Under the pieces are notes generated by a model. It saw only the letters and a list, made by a program, of their open reading frames with translations. It ran no database searches and was not told where the DNA came from. A stretch of 64,000 nt of DNA, taken from Tribonema minus (taxonomy: Eukaryota > Sar > Xanthophyceae > Tribonematales > Tribonemataceae). Positions 48,283 to 58,288 of the stretch are shown in pieces. Numbering within the stretch: the first letter of the stretch is position 1; each line of letters opens with the position of its first letter. The DNA lies in NCBI GenBank assembly GCA_017506865.1, contig JAFCMP010000079.1:310001-374000 (forward strand), read 5' to 3'. The position numbers were made by a program, and so were the translations under genes.

Positions 48283-48535
48283 GCACAGCACCTGTTCTGC
48301 AGTAGTTCCAGCAAGAATTTTGAGTATAATAGAAAACACGGTGGTGAGAACTGGCGCTAGCACCCTCCAATTCTGTTGCGCTCGCGCTTGTCAAACACTT
48401 TTTTAAAAACATCAGAGACATATTAGACTGCCTTTTTGGCTTTTTCTCCCCCGAGGGGCTGTTTATTAGTGGCAAAGTATCAGCCACACCTTCCTTTTTG
48501 AAAAAAAAATTTTGTTTTGCACCCTGCAAAGCACC
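48283..48535. other. short spacer, PhoD-like to oxidoreductase
   Basis: 253 bp, AT-richer than the coding flanks, with A and T runs at 48501-48516. It is presumably the 3' UTR of one gene and the promoter of the next. Confidence 0.5.
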
Positions 48536-51500
48536 ATGCGCTTGGTGGCGGTCAGCGTCGCATGTGCGGCGGTGATGGCGCATGCCTTCGTTCCGTCCCT
48601 GCCGGCGCGGACGCACACCCTTGCAGCTTCCCGGACGCTGTCTAGCACCAGATATGCCTCGGCGTCCTCCAGGTACACAATTTGACTCGCCACGCATGTT
48701 TGCTGCTGCCTGACACAGTCCACTGCTGCTGCTGTAACCGGCGTGCTGCATCAGTTCTGTAGGCTTGCTCATGGTGCCATCGTCGTTGCGCTTGCCAACC
48801 GCCTGTGTGTCCAGCAAACAGCGAGCTGCAGCTCGTCCAACTGCACAACAGATTTCCCAAGCCTGAAGACGCTTCGATGCGCCGTATGCTGTCGCTGACA
48901 TTGCACCTTTTCTGCAGAATGGATACGTCCATGAAGGTCATCAATGTTGGCGTCATCGGCGCTGGCCGCATCGGCATCGTACACCTGGAAGCCCTCGCCA
49001 GCTGCCCAGATGCCAAGCCCATCATCATATCCAACCCTACGGTGTCCAAAGCCAAGGATGCCGCGGCCAAGTTCAACGTTCCGGAGTTCACCAGCAACGC
49101 AGACGACGTGATCAACCATCCCAACGTTGACGCTGTGTGGATCTGCTCTCCCAGCCAGTACCACGCTGATCAGATCAAGGTGAATCAACAGCGATTCCGT
49201 CGCGAAATAGCAGGACACGTTAATTTTGCTTGCATATGTGCTGGCAGGCAGACGCGCTCTCACTCTGCAAGGGCACCGCTGTGCCAAATCACTGGCATCA
49301 CTGGGCGCATGCGTACATGTGCATGTCTGCGAAGATGTGCATGTAGCTGCCAGGGCTCACACTTGTGTCGTGTGGTGCAATTTGTACTATGAACTATGTA
49401 AGGCACGTGAATACATGAACCACACCACTATATATGCGCCGCAAGGACCTTGGGGCGACACCATAGCAAGCCAGGCAGCCCAGGCAGCCATACTTCAAAT
49501 GTGAAGTAGAAGACCTGAACTCCCAATAATTGAAGTTGATGAAGACTTCAGCAATCGCATCCTCGTCTCCTGCGACAGGCATGCGCCAAGGCGGGAAAGC
49601 ACGTGTTCTGCGAGAAGCCCATCGCGGCGGACATGGCGGAACTATTGAGGCGATCAACCATACTTCAAACATGAAGTAGAAAGACCTGCATCCACATATA
49701 TTGACGTTGAGGAAGCCTTCATGAATTTCCCTCGCCGCCTGCGACAGGCGTGCGCCAAGGCGGGAAAGCACGTGTTCTGCGAGAAGCCCATCGCGACGGA
49801 CATGGCGGAGACGATAGAGGCCATCAACCATACTTCAAACATGAAGTAGAAAAGACCTGAACTCCACTATATACTGACGTTGAGGAAGATGTCATCAATA
49901 CCCCTCGCGTCACATCCTCGCCCCCTGCGACAGGCGTGCGCCAAGGCGGGAAAGCACGTGTTCTGCGAGAAGCCCATCGCGACGGACATGGCGGAGACTA
50001 TTGAGGCGATCAACGCGTGCGCGGCGGCGAACGTCAAGCTCATGACGGCGCTGCAGCGGCGCTTCGACCCCAACTTTGCGCGCGTCAAGAAGGCCATTGA
50101 GGACGGCCAGGTGGGGGAGCTGGTGCAGGTCAAGCTGTGCTCCAGGGACCCTTCGCCGCCGCCCTTCCAGTGAGTTTGCAACAAATTTGCCATGTGTGTA
50201 TTTTATATGTTCAGCAGCACTTGCAGTTGCTCAGCGCCGTCCTCCGTATGTTCCCTCACGAAGCTGCAGAGTCAATGTATGATATACACGACACTGTGAT
50301 GGCGCGATGCCTACGGCACTTCCGTCTGCGCGTAGCAGCGGCAGCAGCAGCTGCAGCAGCTGCAACGCGCCGTAGAGACGTTGCGAGCAGCGCACACCAC
50401 CACCTTGAGGGCCGGCAGCATCTGTCCAGACGCGCCACCAGCTGTGCCCGCACGCGTTATTTGCGTGTTTCACTGGCAGCGCGGCCTTGCATTATTTGCG
50501 TGTGGTGAAGGGCGCGCAGGACGCAAGGCCCTGCTGCTGGTGATGCGCGCCGCCCGCTGCACTGGCGAGTTGCGGTTGCTTGTGCGCTGTGCAATGCACT
50601 GGGTGTTCAGCACGCATGTCCCCTTGCAGAGCGAGCGCAGAGCGACACCATCTACACGCGGGGGGAATGGGGATGGTGTAGACAATGGCACGCGTCTGGG
50701 CTGGTCCTGCAACATGGTACCTACATGCACGTTGTTCACTGTGGTTTGAGGTCTCGATGCCCATGACTCACTTGAACAACTTCGCCTCACGTCAGCTCTG
50801 ACTGGAAGCGCTCAAGCTCGCGGGCCGCTTTGTCGACTGGCAACAGTTCCACCCAAGTTCAACTTCATGTGGGTATACTCACGTACCCTAGGCGAAGTCT
50901 CAGATCAGTGGTGGGCTGTTGCGTGATGCGTGTTGATCCGCGCGGCACCGTGGATAAAGTGATGCAGCAGTGCTCATTCACTGTTCTGCCGTCGTGATTG
51001 AGGTCGTGCTGCCATGGCTCACCTGAATCTGAGCGCACACTTGAAACCTGGCCCTCAATTCATGCTCTCGAGCATGGGCCTGTCAGAGTCAGCGCGCCAT
51101 AGCTTTTGCGCGCAAACTGCTCCAAGTGCATCACTGAACTGATGGAAACGAGTCAAAAGCTCGTAGAGCCCTAGGTGACAGGGTGTGTTGAGCCACAGGT
51201 GCGTTCCGTTAATAAGCGTGGTCGCCGCAGCTGCAGCCATCGGCCACGAGTCAAACAGTGCCACCATATCCACAGTAGTCAAAAGTCTTCTCTGTGCAAC
51301 TGATGTTTGAATTCTTGCGCGGTAACATTGAGGGCGGCAGGCAGCTGTGGACGCGCTGTGTTGATGTTGAAGTTGAACTTGTGTATGTGCGCTTTTATGT
51401 TCCTACAGATACGTCAAGGGGGGCGGCGGCACCTTCAAGGACATGGCGGTGCACGACCTGGACATTCGCGGTTCCTCATGTATGTTGATATTGAAGTTGA

Positions 51501-54500
51501 ACTTGCATTTGCGCACTTTTATCTTCTTGCAGGTACGTCAAGGGAGGCGGCGGCATCTTCAAGGACATGGCGGTGCACGACCTGGACATGTCGCGCTTCC
51601 TCATGGGCAGCGAGCCAAAGGTGAGCACTGCCGCGCATCATTCAGCAACACGTGAGGGAGGGTTGGGCATGTGGATTGAAGAGCAGTGAGTTGAGATCAC
51701 AGCATAGTCGTCGCGCATCGGTCCTCGTCGGCAGGGAGCCGCAGGGGGGCGGCAGGGAGCCGAAGGGGGGCGGTGCTGCATGCTGTTAAAGGGCGGCGTT
51801 GAGTGGCGTTGAATTCATGCTCCTTTTCAAAGAGATGGTTTTTTATTTGCAGTTAACAGACTTCTAAGAAGTATCCCAACTGCTAACACCTGCCAACATC
51901 TGGAGACATACATGCCCATCATGGGCAGCGAGCCAAAGGTGAGCGCTGCTGCGCATCATGCAGCAATACGTGGCTGCGAAACCATGCTCTTGAGGGAGGG
52001 TTTGGAATCTGGATTGAAGAGCAGTGAGCTGAGATCACGGCATCGTCGTCGCACATCGATCCCCATCGGCAGTGAGCCAAAGGGGAGCAGTGAGCCAAAG
52101 GGAAGCAGTGCTGTGAGGAATCTACTTCTTGTCGAGGGACAGACCAAAGCTTTTAGAGGTTGAACTTTGAAGTGTTGAAGTTCACTTCTGATTTCAGTAG
52201 CTTGTGTACACTTTTCAGTGACATGACACGTTGAGCGCGCACGCCTGTCCCACTGCTTTGGGTCAAGCATGGGCACGGCACCGTCGCGAGTCAGAGTTGC
52301 CGCCCCCCGTTCATATCTCCGTTTCGCAAGTTCAAGCACATTGACAAGAGCACTTATGTGGGCGCCAACCACACTCCCAATCGGCCGAACACCAAAGTCA
52401 ACCCACAGTTCCTGTCTCGTCTCCGGAACTGAGCAGTAACACTCAGCGACGTCTGGTCCCCTGCCTTTGGGGATAGTCTGACAGCTTCAACAGCATTACT
52501 ACCACTCACCCCCGCCCCCCCCCCCCCCCCCCAATCCCCCTCAAACGCACACGCACTGCAGCGCATCCTCGCCATCGGCTCGTGCCACATTGACAAGAGC
52601 ATCGAGGTGCTCCCCGGGGCGGAGGCATATGACACTGCGACCATCATTGTGGAGTACGAGAACGAGCGCACGGCCACCATCGACGTGTGCCGCCAGGCGC
52701 CCTATGGCTACGACCAGCGCGCGGAGGCGCTCGGCACCAAGGGCATGATACAGACGGACAACATGTACCCCAACACGGTGAGTGAGGGCGCGCGCGCGTG
52801 GCTGGGGGTATCTAGGTATACATACCTCCATAGAAGTACCTCTATACCTGCGTATGCACGTATGTGAATGCAGCTACCTGCCCCGTTGTCAAAGCGGATC
52901 CGCGTTTACACCTAGCGTGAAGCGCGGAGGCGTGTGTCAACCGGAAGTGTGAGGTGCTGGATGTGTCGGTCAGGGCGCTTCAAGGTGATGACAGCGATCA
53001 GCGAGCGAAGACGATGACTCAGAGTCAAGTTGCCGACTCATGAGTCATAGCGGCAGCGCGCCTCTACCTGAACAACTTCATGGGCAAAGCGTACATGCCG
53101 TACGACTTCTTCATGTTGCAAGTTGCAATGCCGCGGTTCGCCCTCAAGTTCAAACTTGTACTTCAAGTTCGCATGCGCCGCGCATACCCCCCCCCCCCCG
53201 CCCTTCTCACACACATCACCCAATTGCTGCAGCAGCGGCGACCACGGTTCTTGGTGGACGGCACTTGCGGCTAGCCATACCTTGTCACCTAGAGCTCTAC
53301 GAGCTTTTGATTCGTCTTCATGACCCCTGTCCACGCATCTCCCGCGGCAGGCGCGCCTCTACCTGGACAACTTCACGGGCAACGCGGACATGCCGTACGA
53401 CTTTGTCATGTCGCAAGTTGCAATGCGGCGCTTCGCCCTCAAGTTCAAACCTGTACTTCAAGTTACCATGCCCCCCCCCCCCCCCTGACTCACACACATC
53501 CACGCGTCTCGCACCCAGGCGCGCCTCTACCTGGACAACTTCACGGGCAACGCGGACCTGCCGTACGACTGCTTCAAGTTGCAATACCGCGCTTCGCCCT
53601 CAAGTTCAAACTTGTCCTTGAAGTTGCGATGCGCCGCGCATACCCCCCCCCCCCGCCTCACACACAAAACCCCCTTCACTCACACACATCCCCCCGTGCA
53701 CGCATCAGGCGCGCCTCTACCTGGACAACTTCACGGGCAACGCGGACATGCCTTACGACTTCTTCATGTCGCGCTACAAGGAGGCGTACGTCCAGGAGAC
53801 GCTCGCTTTCTGCAAGGCCCTCGTGCACGACCTCCCCTCCCCCTGCAGCGGCGAGGACGGCCTCATGGCCCTCATCATGTCGGTCGCGGCCGGCATGTCG
53901 GCGGAGCAGGGCCGCTGGGTCAGCTTTGACGAGATCCCGGAGGTGCAGGCGTGCACGGACGCGACGCACTGTGAGATCTACGACCCGATCGAGTTTGCGC
54001 TGGAGCCCGTGCACCAGTAAGTACCCGCTCTCCGCGTGTCTCCCCCCCCCCTGCGCCCTGATCTGCTGCGGTTGTTGTTGAAGTAGCAGTTGCTGGAGTG
54101 GCCGCCCGCGTGCCCCCCGCGCGCTGATGTGCCGTTGTTGAAGTAGCAGTTGTTGAAGTGGCGTGAGACGACCCCGATCGAGTTTGCGCTGGAGCCCGTG
54201 CGCCAGTAAGTGTTCGCTCCGCGTTCCCCCTCCCCCGCGCCCTGATCTGCTACAGTTGTTGAAGTGAGATGAGTGGTACTTGAGGTGTGAGCGCTGGCCT
54301 GCGAGGTGCGGGTGTTGGTTTTGGCGGCGCAGTGACGCCCAATGCGTCAGTCCCGTAGGTATCCGTCCGCCTACCTGCCTGCCCTGATCTGCGGCCTTGC
54401 AATTAGATGTTGGAAGTCGGACGAATGGTACTTCAGGTGTGAGCGCTGGCCCGCTAGATGTGGGTGTCGGCGGCGCGGTGACGCCCGATGCGCCACATCC

Positions 54501-54999
54501 TGGCAGCAAGATACTGGCGGAGTGAGCAGGCCCATAGTTGTTGAACGTGTGCGTTGACCGCTGGGCTGTGAAACTCACAAATGCGCGTCATTTACTGTGC
54601 TGTAATGCTCATCAGTTCTCGTCATTCCCCGCCCCTCACCCCCCCCCCCTTCCCCCCTTCGCTGCTCTCGCCTGCCGTGGTGTGCCGCAGCAACCCGCCC
54701 ACTCGCAAGCGCGACAAGGTGAGCGCGTGTCTCGTTAACAGCATTGCCTGTGTTGCTATGTTAAGATGCCATGCATCGGACGCCATTCATCAATATTAAA
54801 TCGCGGCTGTGGATCTCCTCAGGTCGTCCAGATCCTCGGCAACACCTGCGTTCGTACCACGTATGTCTATTGCAAATACAAGTGCGCCGCGCTTGTCAGT
54901 TCTCAATATCCATGTCGCTTCACGAATCCAATAGCCGGCTATTGCTGCTGTGGAAGATGCCATTTTCAAAATGCCATGCCTTTTTTTTGTTTTAGATGA
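48536..54999 (+). CDS. plastid-targeted inositol 2-dehydrogenase-like oxidoreductase (Gfo/Idh/MocA)
   Basis: Exons in phase: 48536-48672, 48918-49179, 49934-50169, 51533-51620, 52562-52777, 53709-54016, 54691-54718 (28 nt) and 54823-54999 (483 aa; the last two exons are less certain). Exon 1 encodes MRLVAVSVACAAVMAHAFVP, a signal peptide with an AHA|FVP plastid site, then a transit-like stretch (THTLAASRTLSSTRYASASS). The enzyme begins at exon 2: VINVGVIGAGRIGIVHLEAL (GxGxxG NAD loop), VFCEKPIATDM, FKDMAVHDLDMSRFLMG (catalytic Asp/His pair), TIDVCRQAPYGYDQRAEALG and LYLDNFTGNADMPYDFFM. This matches inositol 2-dehydrogenase, and I see no missing catalytic residue. Targeting an inositol dehydrogenase to the plastid is unusual. 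The introns carry truncated copies of exons 3, 4 and 6 (and perhaps 5) and two dispersed repeats in opposite orientation. Confidence 0.88.
49489..49998 (+). repeat. three tandem copies of intron tail plus head of exon 3 (170-bp unit)
   Basis: Units start at 49489, 49659 and 49829 with CATACTTCAAA. Each contains intron tail, acceptor (tgcgacag) and the first ~65 bases of exon 3 (GCGTGCGCCAAGGCGGGAAA...). The first two units break off at gaggc(g/c)atcaac and re-enter CATACTTC. Only the third continues into the full exon. The exonic part is far better conserved than the intronic part. Confidence 0.95.
51150..51280 (+). repeat. dispersed intronic repeat, copy 4 (forward)
   Basis: About 130 bp (AAACGAGTCAAAAGCTCGTA ... 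CACCATATCCACAGTAG), the closest partner of 38957-39085, in intron 3 of the oxidoreductase gene. Confidence 0.75.
51361..51600 (+). repeat. truncated head copy of oxidoreductase exon 4 (about 122-bp unit)
   Basis: Intron tail (TTGATGTTGAAGTTGAACTT), acceptor (tacag) and about 60 exon bases (TACGTCAAGGGGGGCGGCGG...) at 51361-51480 are repeated as the real exon at 51481-51600. The copy ends after GACCTGGACAT. Confidence 0.9.
51604..52110 (+). repeat. truncated tail copy of oxidoreductase exon 4
   Basis: The last 17 exon bases, donor and about 150 intron bases (ATGGGCAGCGAGCCAAAGGT..., 51604-51770) recur at 51921-52110. Shared intron blocks include GGATTGAAGAGCAGTGAG and ATCA(C)GGCAT. Confidence 0.9.
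53055..53765 (+). repeat. three truncated head copies before full oxidoreductase exon 6
   Basis: The head of exon 6 (GCGCGCCTCTACCTGGACAA...) appears at 53055, 53351, 53519 and, in full, at 53709. Each truncated copy holds about 60-65 exon bases in the same frame and all but the first keep a clear CAG acceptor. Each then drops into TTGCAAGTTGCAATG-like intron sequence with AAGTTCAAACTTGTACTTCA palindromic words and a poly-C tract. Spacing is 296, 168 and 190 bp, and the extra length of the first is a dispersed repeat. Confidence 0.95.
53222..53325 (-). repeat. dispersed intronic repeat, copy 5 (reverse)
   Basis: About 104 bp matching 1205-1322 in the same orientation. It sits between the first and second truncated exon-6 heads and accounts for their wider spacing. 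Confidence 0.75.
53980..54230 (+). repeat. truncated tail copy of oxidoreductase exon 6
   Basis: The last ~38 exon bases, donor and early intron (GACCCGATCGAGTTTGCGCT... through CACCAGTAAGT, 53980-54038) recur at 54169-54230 with CGCCAGTAAGTGTTCGCTCC. GTTGTTGAAGTAGCAGTTG words lie between the copies. Confidence 0.9.
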
Positions 55000-57331
55000 A
55001 GGCATTCCTGCTCACGGCAGTTGTGCGGTTTACGTGCTGAAGTGCATCACAACGTGCATTCACCTGCAGTTTACGTGGCGTATTGGATGTTTGGGGGTAC
55101 TGGGGGAAAAAGCAATGCATTAAAGAATGTTGCCCCTTCACACCCAGTTGCAGAGCATCACAAACTTGAAGTTTCATACTGCAGTGGCAGTTCTGTTTCG
55201 AAGGTACATGTGACATGAGTAAGATGTGTGCTGTGTTTCAAACGATGTTTTGAAGGTACATGTGACATGAGTAGGATGCACAAGCATAGCCCCATGCTCA
55301 CCACCACAATGCCTGCATTCAAGCTGAGGTGGCCGTATCAAGTTTTCGGATTGCGCTGGTGCCTTGCGCGCCCCGGGGTCCATTGTACTTCACAGTAGAC
55401 ATGGATGTCACTCACAAGGCCTCAAAAGCTTTGACCACAACTGCCGTTGTGAGCTCGCTGCAAGTCCAGTGCGTTAGGAGCTACTGCGTGCACCATGGCC
55501 CACTCTGTTTGCTGACCGAAACAACAGAAACGCAACTTCTCATGCCACACCCAATCTCCGCCGCACGCTTCCTGTTGTGCGCAGGTGAAGGCGTTTTTGC
55601 AGGGTCTGTTTTGAGTGCCGCTGCCGGCGCGGGCGCATACCACACGCACACACACACTTACACACACGTTTAGATCGGTTCCAAGTGCTGGAACACTGCA
55701 CGGTCCACCGACGCAGATTTGCCATAGAGCGATACAGGGCGAGGTCTCTTGTGCCAGGCAGGATCTGGAATGTTTTTGTAGTAAGTGGGCGAGCCGCAGG
55801 CGGCGCGTGTAATATTACCTTCTGTTGTGTTGTTCCCAGCGGCATGTGATTGCTGTACTTCTAGGTGCCTTGACTGCTTGCTCATGGCTGCATTGTGTTT
55901 GCTGACACCTCTGCATGATGCTCAACCGTGGTGTGCATTGTATCTACACTGCATCAACAAGCCTGGCAATGATTGCTTGAAGGCTCGTATGACAAACTTT
56001 CCTCTACGTCCGCGCCTCACCTCCAAGTCACATGACACGTGTAGTGCTGCTGAAAAGTCTCCCAGTTGTTGGATGCAATGTGATGTCCATGTGCATATCT
56101 GCTGCGAGTAGGTAGGATGTGCTGAGGTGCACCAAGGCGCATGTAGGTTAGGGCAAGGCGAATATGATACGCAAGGCGAATGTGGTATGCGCTCATTTGC
56201 ATGCAAGCGACACGTGACGTCAGGTTGGTGCGGAGAGCGCACATTGTCAGTTACCAGTTGGGGTCTGTTGCGCCTGGTGCAGCAACGCTCAGAGCATCAG
56301 CACTGTGCAACACCTCCTTGCTGTAGTCCAGGGCAGAGGCGAAGCCTGATTTACCTTCTCACCAGATCACCAATGAGCTCCAAACAGCAATGTTCCTCTC
56401 AACACCCAGAACCACGGCATCAAGTCTGTAGGTGCACGGCTCTTGCTGTAGTCCCAGGCCTGGGAGGTGCAAGCTACGTGATTGAGATTCAAATGGCGTT
56501 TTAGGAGTGTTTAGGGCTCCAGACATTCCAGATCTTGTCATTGACCCACACAACCAAATCTTCGTAGCATCAGCTAGCATAACCATCTGCAGTTGGTGTA
56601 TTTTCTTGTAAGATATTGGTTGTACCACAAGCTGGTCATGCCTTCCTGAGCTGAGAAGCTTGAGTGGCTGAAGTTTTCCAGTCAAACACTGGTACACTCA
56701 CTGTGTTGACACCAGTCAGGGGTTGATTGGGGGCACTTTCCCCTTCACCTTCACTCACTAACCCTTTGTGAACAAACTGAACTGTACTGACTCAGGTCAC
56801 CTTCATGACACCCTGGAAGTCAGAAACAGAAGCCTGTATGTCCCCCTCAGCGACAGCAAAGCTGACTCACAAACGTCACAAATAGAACCCCCCACACCCA
56901 CACAACCCCCCCGTAACGATCGGATGGAGGATCTTTTCGGTGCATGGAGGATCTATTGTTTGCGACGCGCGCATGCAGCACCGTGAAGAACGACAGCACC
57001 TGCAGACGCAGTTGGCCACTCGCATGCTGCATGTGTGCCGTACTGATTGCCATTTGCAAGCGCCGCAAGAGGTGCACGGATGAATTCGCGAATTCGCGCG
57101 CAGTAATTACGTGCTGCTCCCGCTGCGTCCGAGCACATAGTGAGGCAATCCACAAGATCGTCATGACGCTCCTCGGAACGAACACCACGGACGAGAGATT
57201 CTGACCGTTGCTGACTCAGTGCCTTGAGGCTCCGCTCCAGCGCTGCCGCATCCTTTCCACAACCACGCTCAAGCTCACAACTTGAAAGTTCCACCCAAGC
57301 ACAACAACTTCGACCACCACCCTCAGCAACC
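55000..57331. other. long intergenic stretch, nothing recognised
   Basis: About 2.3 kb without an exon I can support. A small tandem repeat, AAGGTACATGTGACATGAGT at 55200 and 55254, is present. ORFs such as 55329-55673 have no family resemblance and end in a (CACA)n run. Confidence 0.5.
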
Positions 57332-58288
57332 ATGGTAAGCGCTGCAGCAGCTTGTGAGTGCACCGCCTGGTTCTGTATCCGCATCATGCGAGTGCTTCCA
57401 CACCTGTCACGTTGCTGCTTGTCGACGATGAGGTGCTCGCATCAAGCTGCCGTGTAGCGAACGCCGCTCCACGCCATCTACCGGCAGCTCTAGTGTGTGC
57501 GCAGCAATGATATGTCTACCACAGTGCCCTACGCTTCACTGCTTGCCTTACAGCTCGTTGTCTAAGCACTTCATCGGACCACTGTACAGCCGTCGAGAGG
57601 AGCTGTCGCAGCCGCCTATCCTCCGATGAGAATCTTGACATCGCTCTGCCCCGTGATTGCACTGCACTGACAGGACGGACGCAACCCAGGAAACGTGGCA
57701 GGTGTGTGCTTATGGCCTTGATCCATGTGTATGCATGCATAGATTGCACCCTATCCCTTAATCACCAACTTGTCTTGGTACTTGTCTCTGCAAGACTGAT
57801 GTGATTCCATTGTGCTGCGCAGAGCTTGCAATGATTTGTGCACCCTTGCAATTGTTCAATGATTGAGGTGTGACACTTGATGTGACTCATTATCCATCAA
57901 GCAAATGTCTGACTCCCTCACACGTGCGTGAAAGCCTGCATGCCCTTGCTACTGGCTAATGCTATTTTCTCATGCGTGACCATGACCCGTGACCATGACC
58001 ATCGAGATCACATGTGTGTGTGGAACATAGCACATAGGTGTAGCTGCATACCAACTAACTGCTCGCATTGGTAAAAATGTAACAGGTGGCATCAAGGCGG
58101 CCATCAACAACCCCAACGTGTCCGACGCCAAGAAGGACGAGCTTAAGAGCCGGCTCGACAATGAGGACTTCACACCCAGCGTGGACAAGAACCCCAACAA
58201 TGTGCAGGGGGGTGTGAAGGCTGCCATCAACAACCCCAACGTTTCGGATGAGAAGAAGTCTGAGCTTCAGAGCCGACTGGACGGTTAA
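57332..58288 (+). CDS. small CON-6-type repeat protein (77 aa)
   Basis: Three exons: an ATG-only exon 57332-57334 (ATG|gtaagc), a 28-nt exon 57674-57701, and 58086-58288. The joined protein starts MDGRNPGNVAGGIKAAINNP and contains two copies of the CON-6 unit, NPxNVxGGxKAAINNPNVSD followed by (A/E)KK(D/S)EL(K/Q)SRLD. The family is named after the fungal conidiation-specific protein 6 and also occurs in protists; its biochemical role is unknown. The 28-nt exon is supported because it supplies exactly the missing NPGNVAG of the first unit in the right phase. The exon carrying only the start codon is inferred from that phase and a perfect donor. AT-rich sequence follows the stop. Confidence 0.78.

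Noticed and set aside
48919-49392. Reading the oxidoreductase as starting at MDTSMKV in exon 2
   Set aside because: Not excluded, but exon 1 (48536-48672) joins in exact phase with a good donor and gives a coherent plastid presequence, so the longer model is preferred.
49489-49998. Regular direct repeats with spacer-like parts resembling a CRISPR array
   Set aside because: Units are 170 bp, contain an exon head and splice acceptor, and lie in a eukaryotic intron; no short palindromic repeat with unique spacers.
49489-53765. Assembly error explaining the repeated exon ends
   Set aside because: Copies differ by many substitutions and indels in their intronic parts and occur in many genes, so simple misassembly is unlikely. 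Long-read confirmation would settle it.
55329-55673. 114-codon open frame ending in a His/Thr repeat
   Set aside because: The end is a (CACA)n run and the rest has no family resemblance or splice support.
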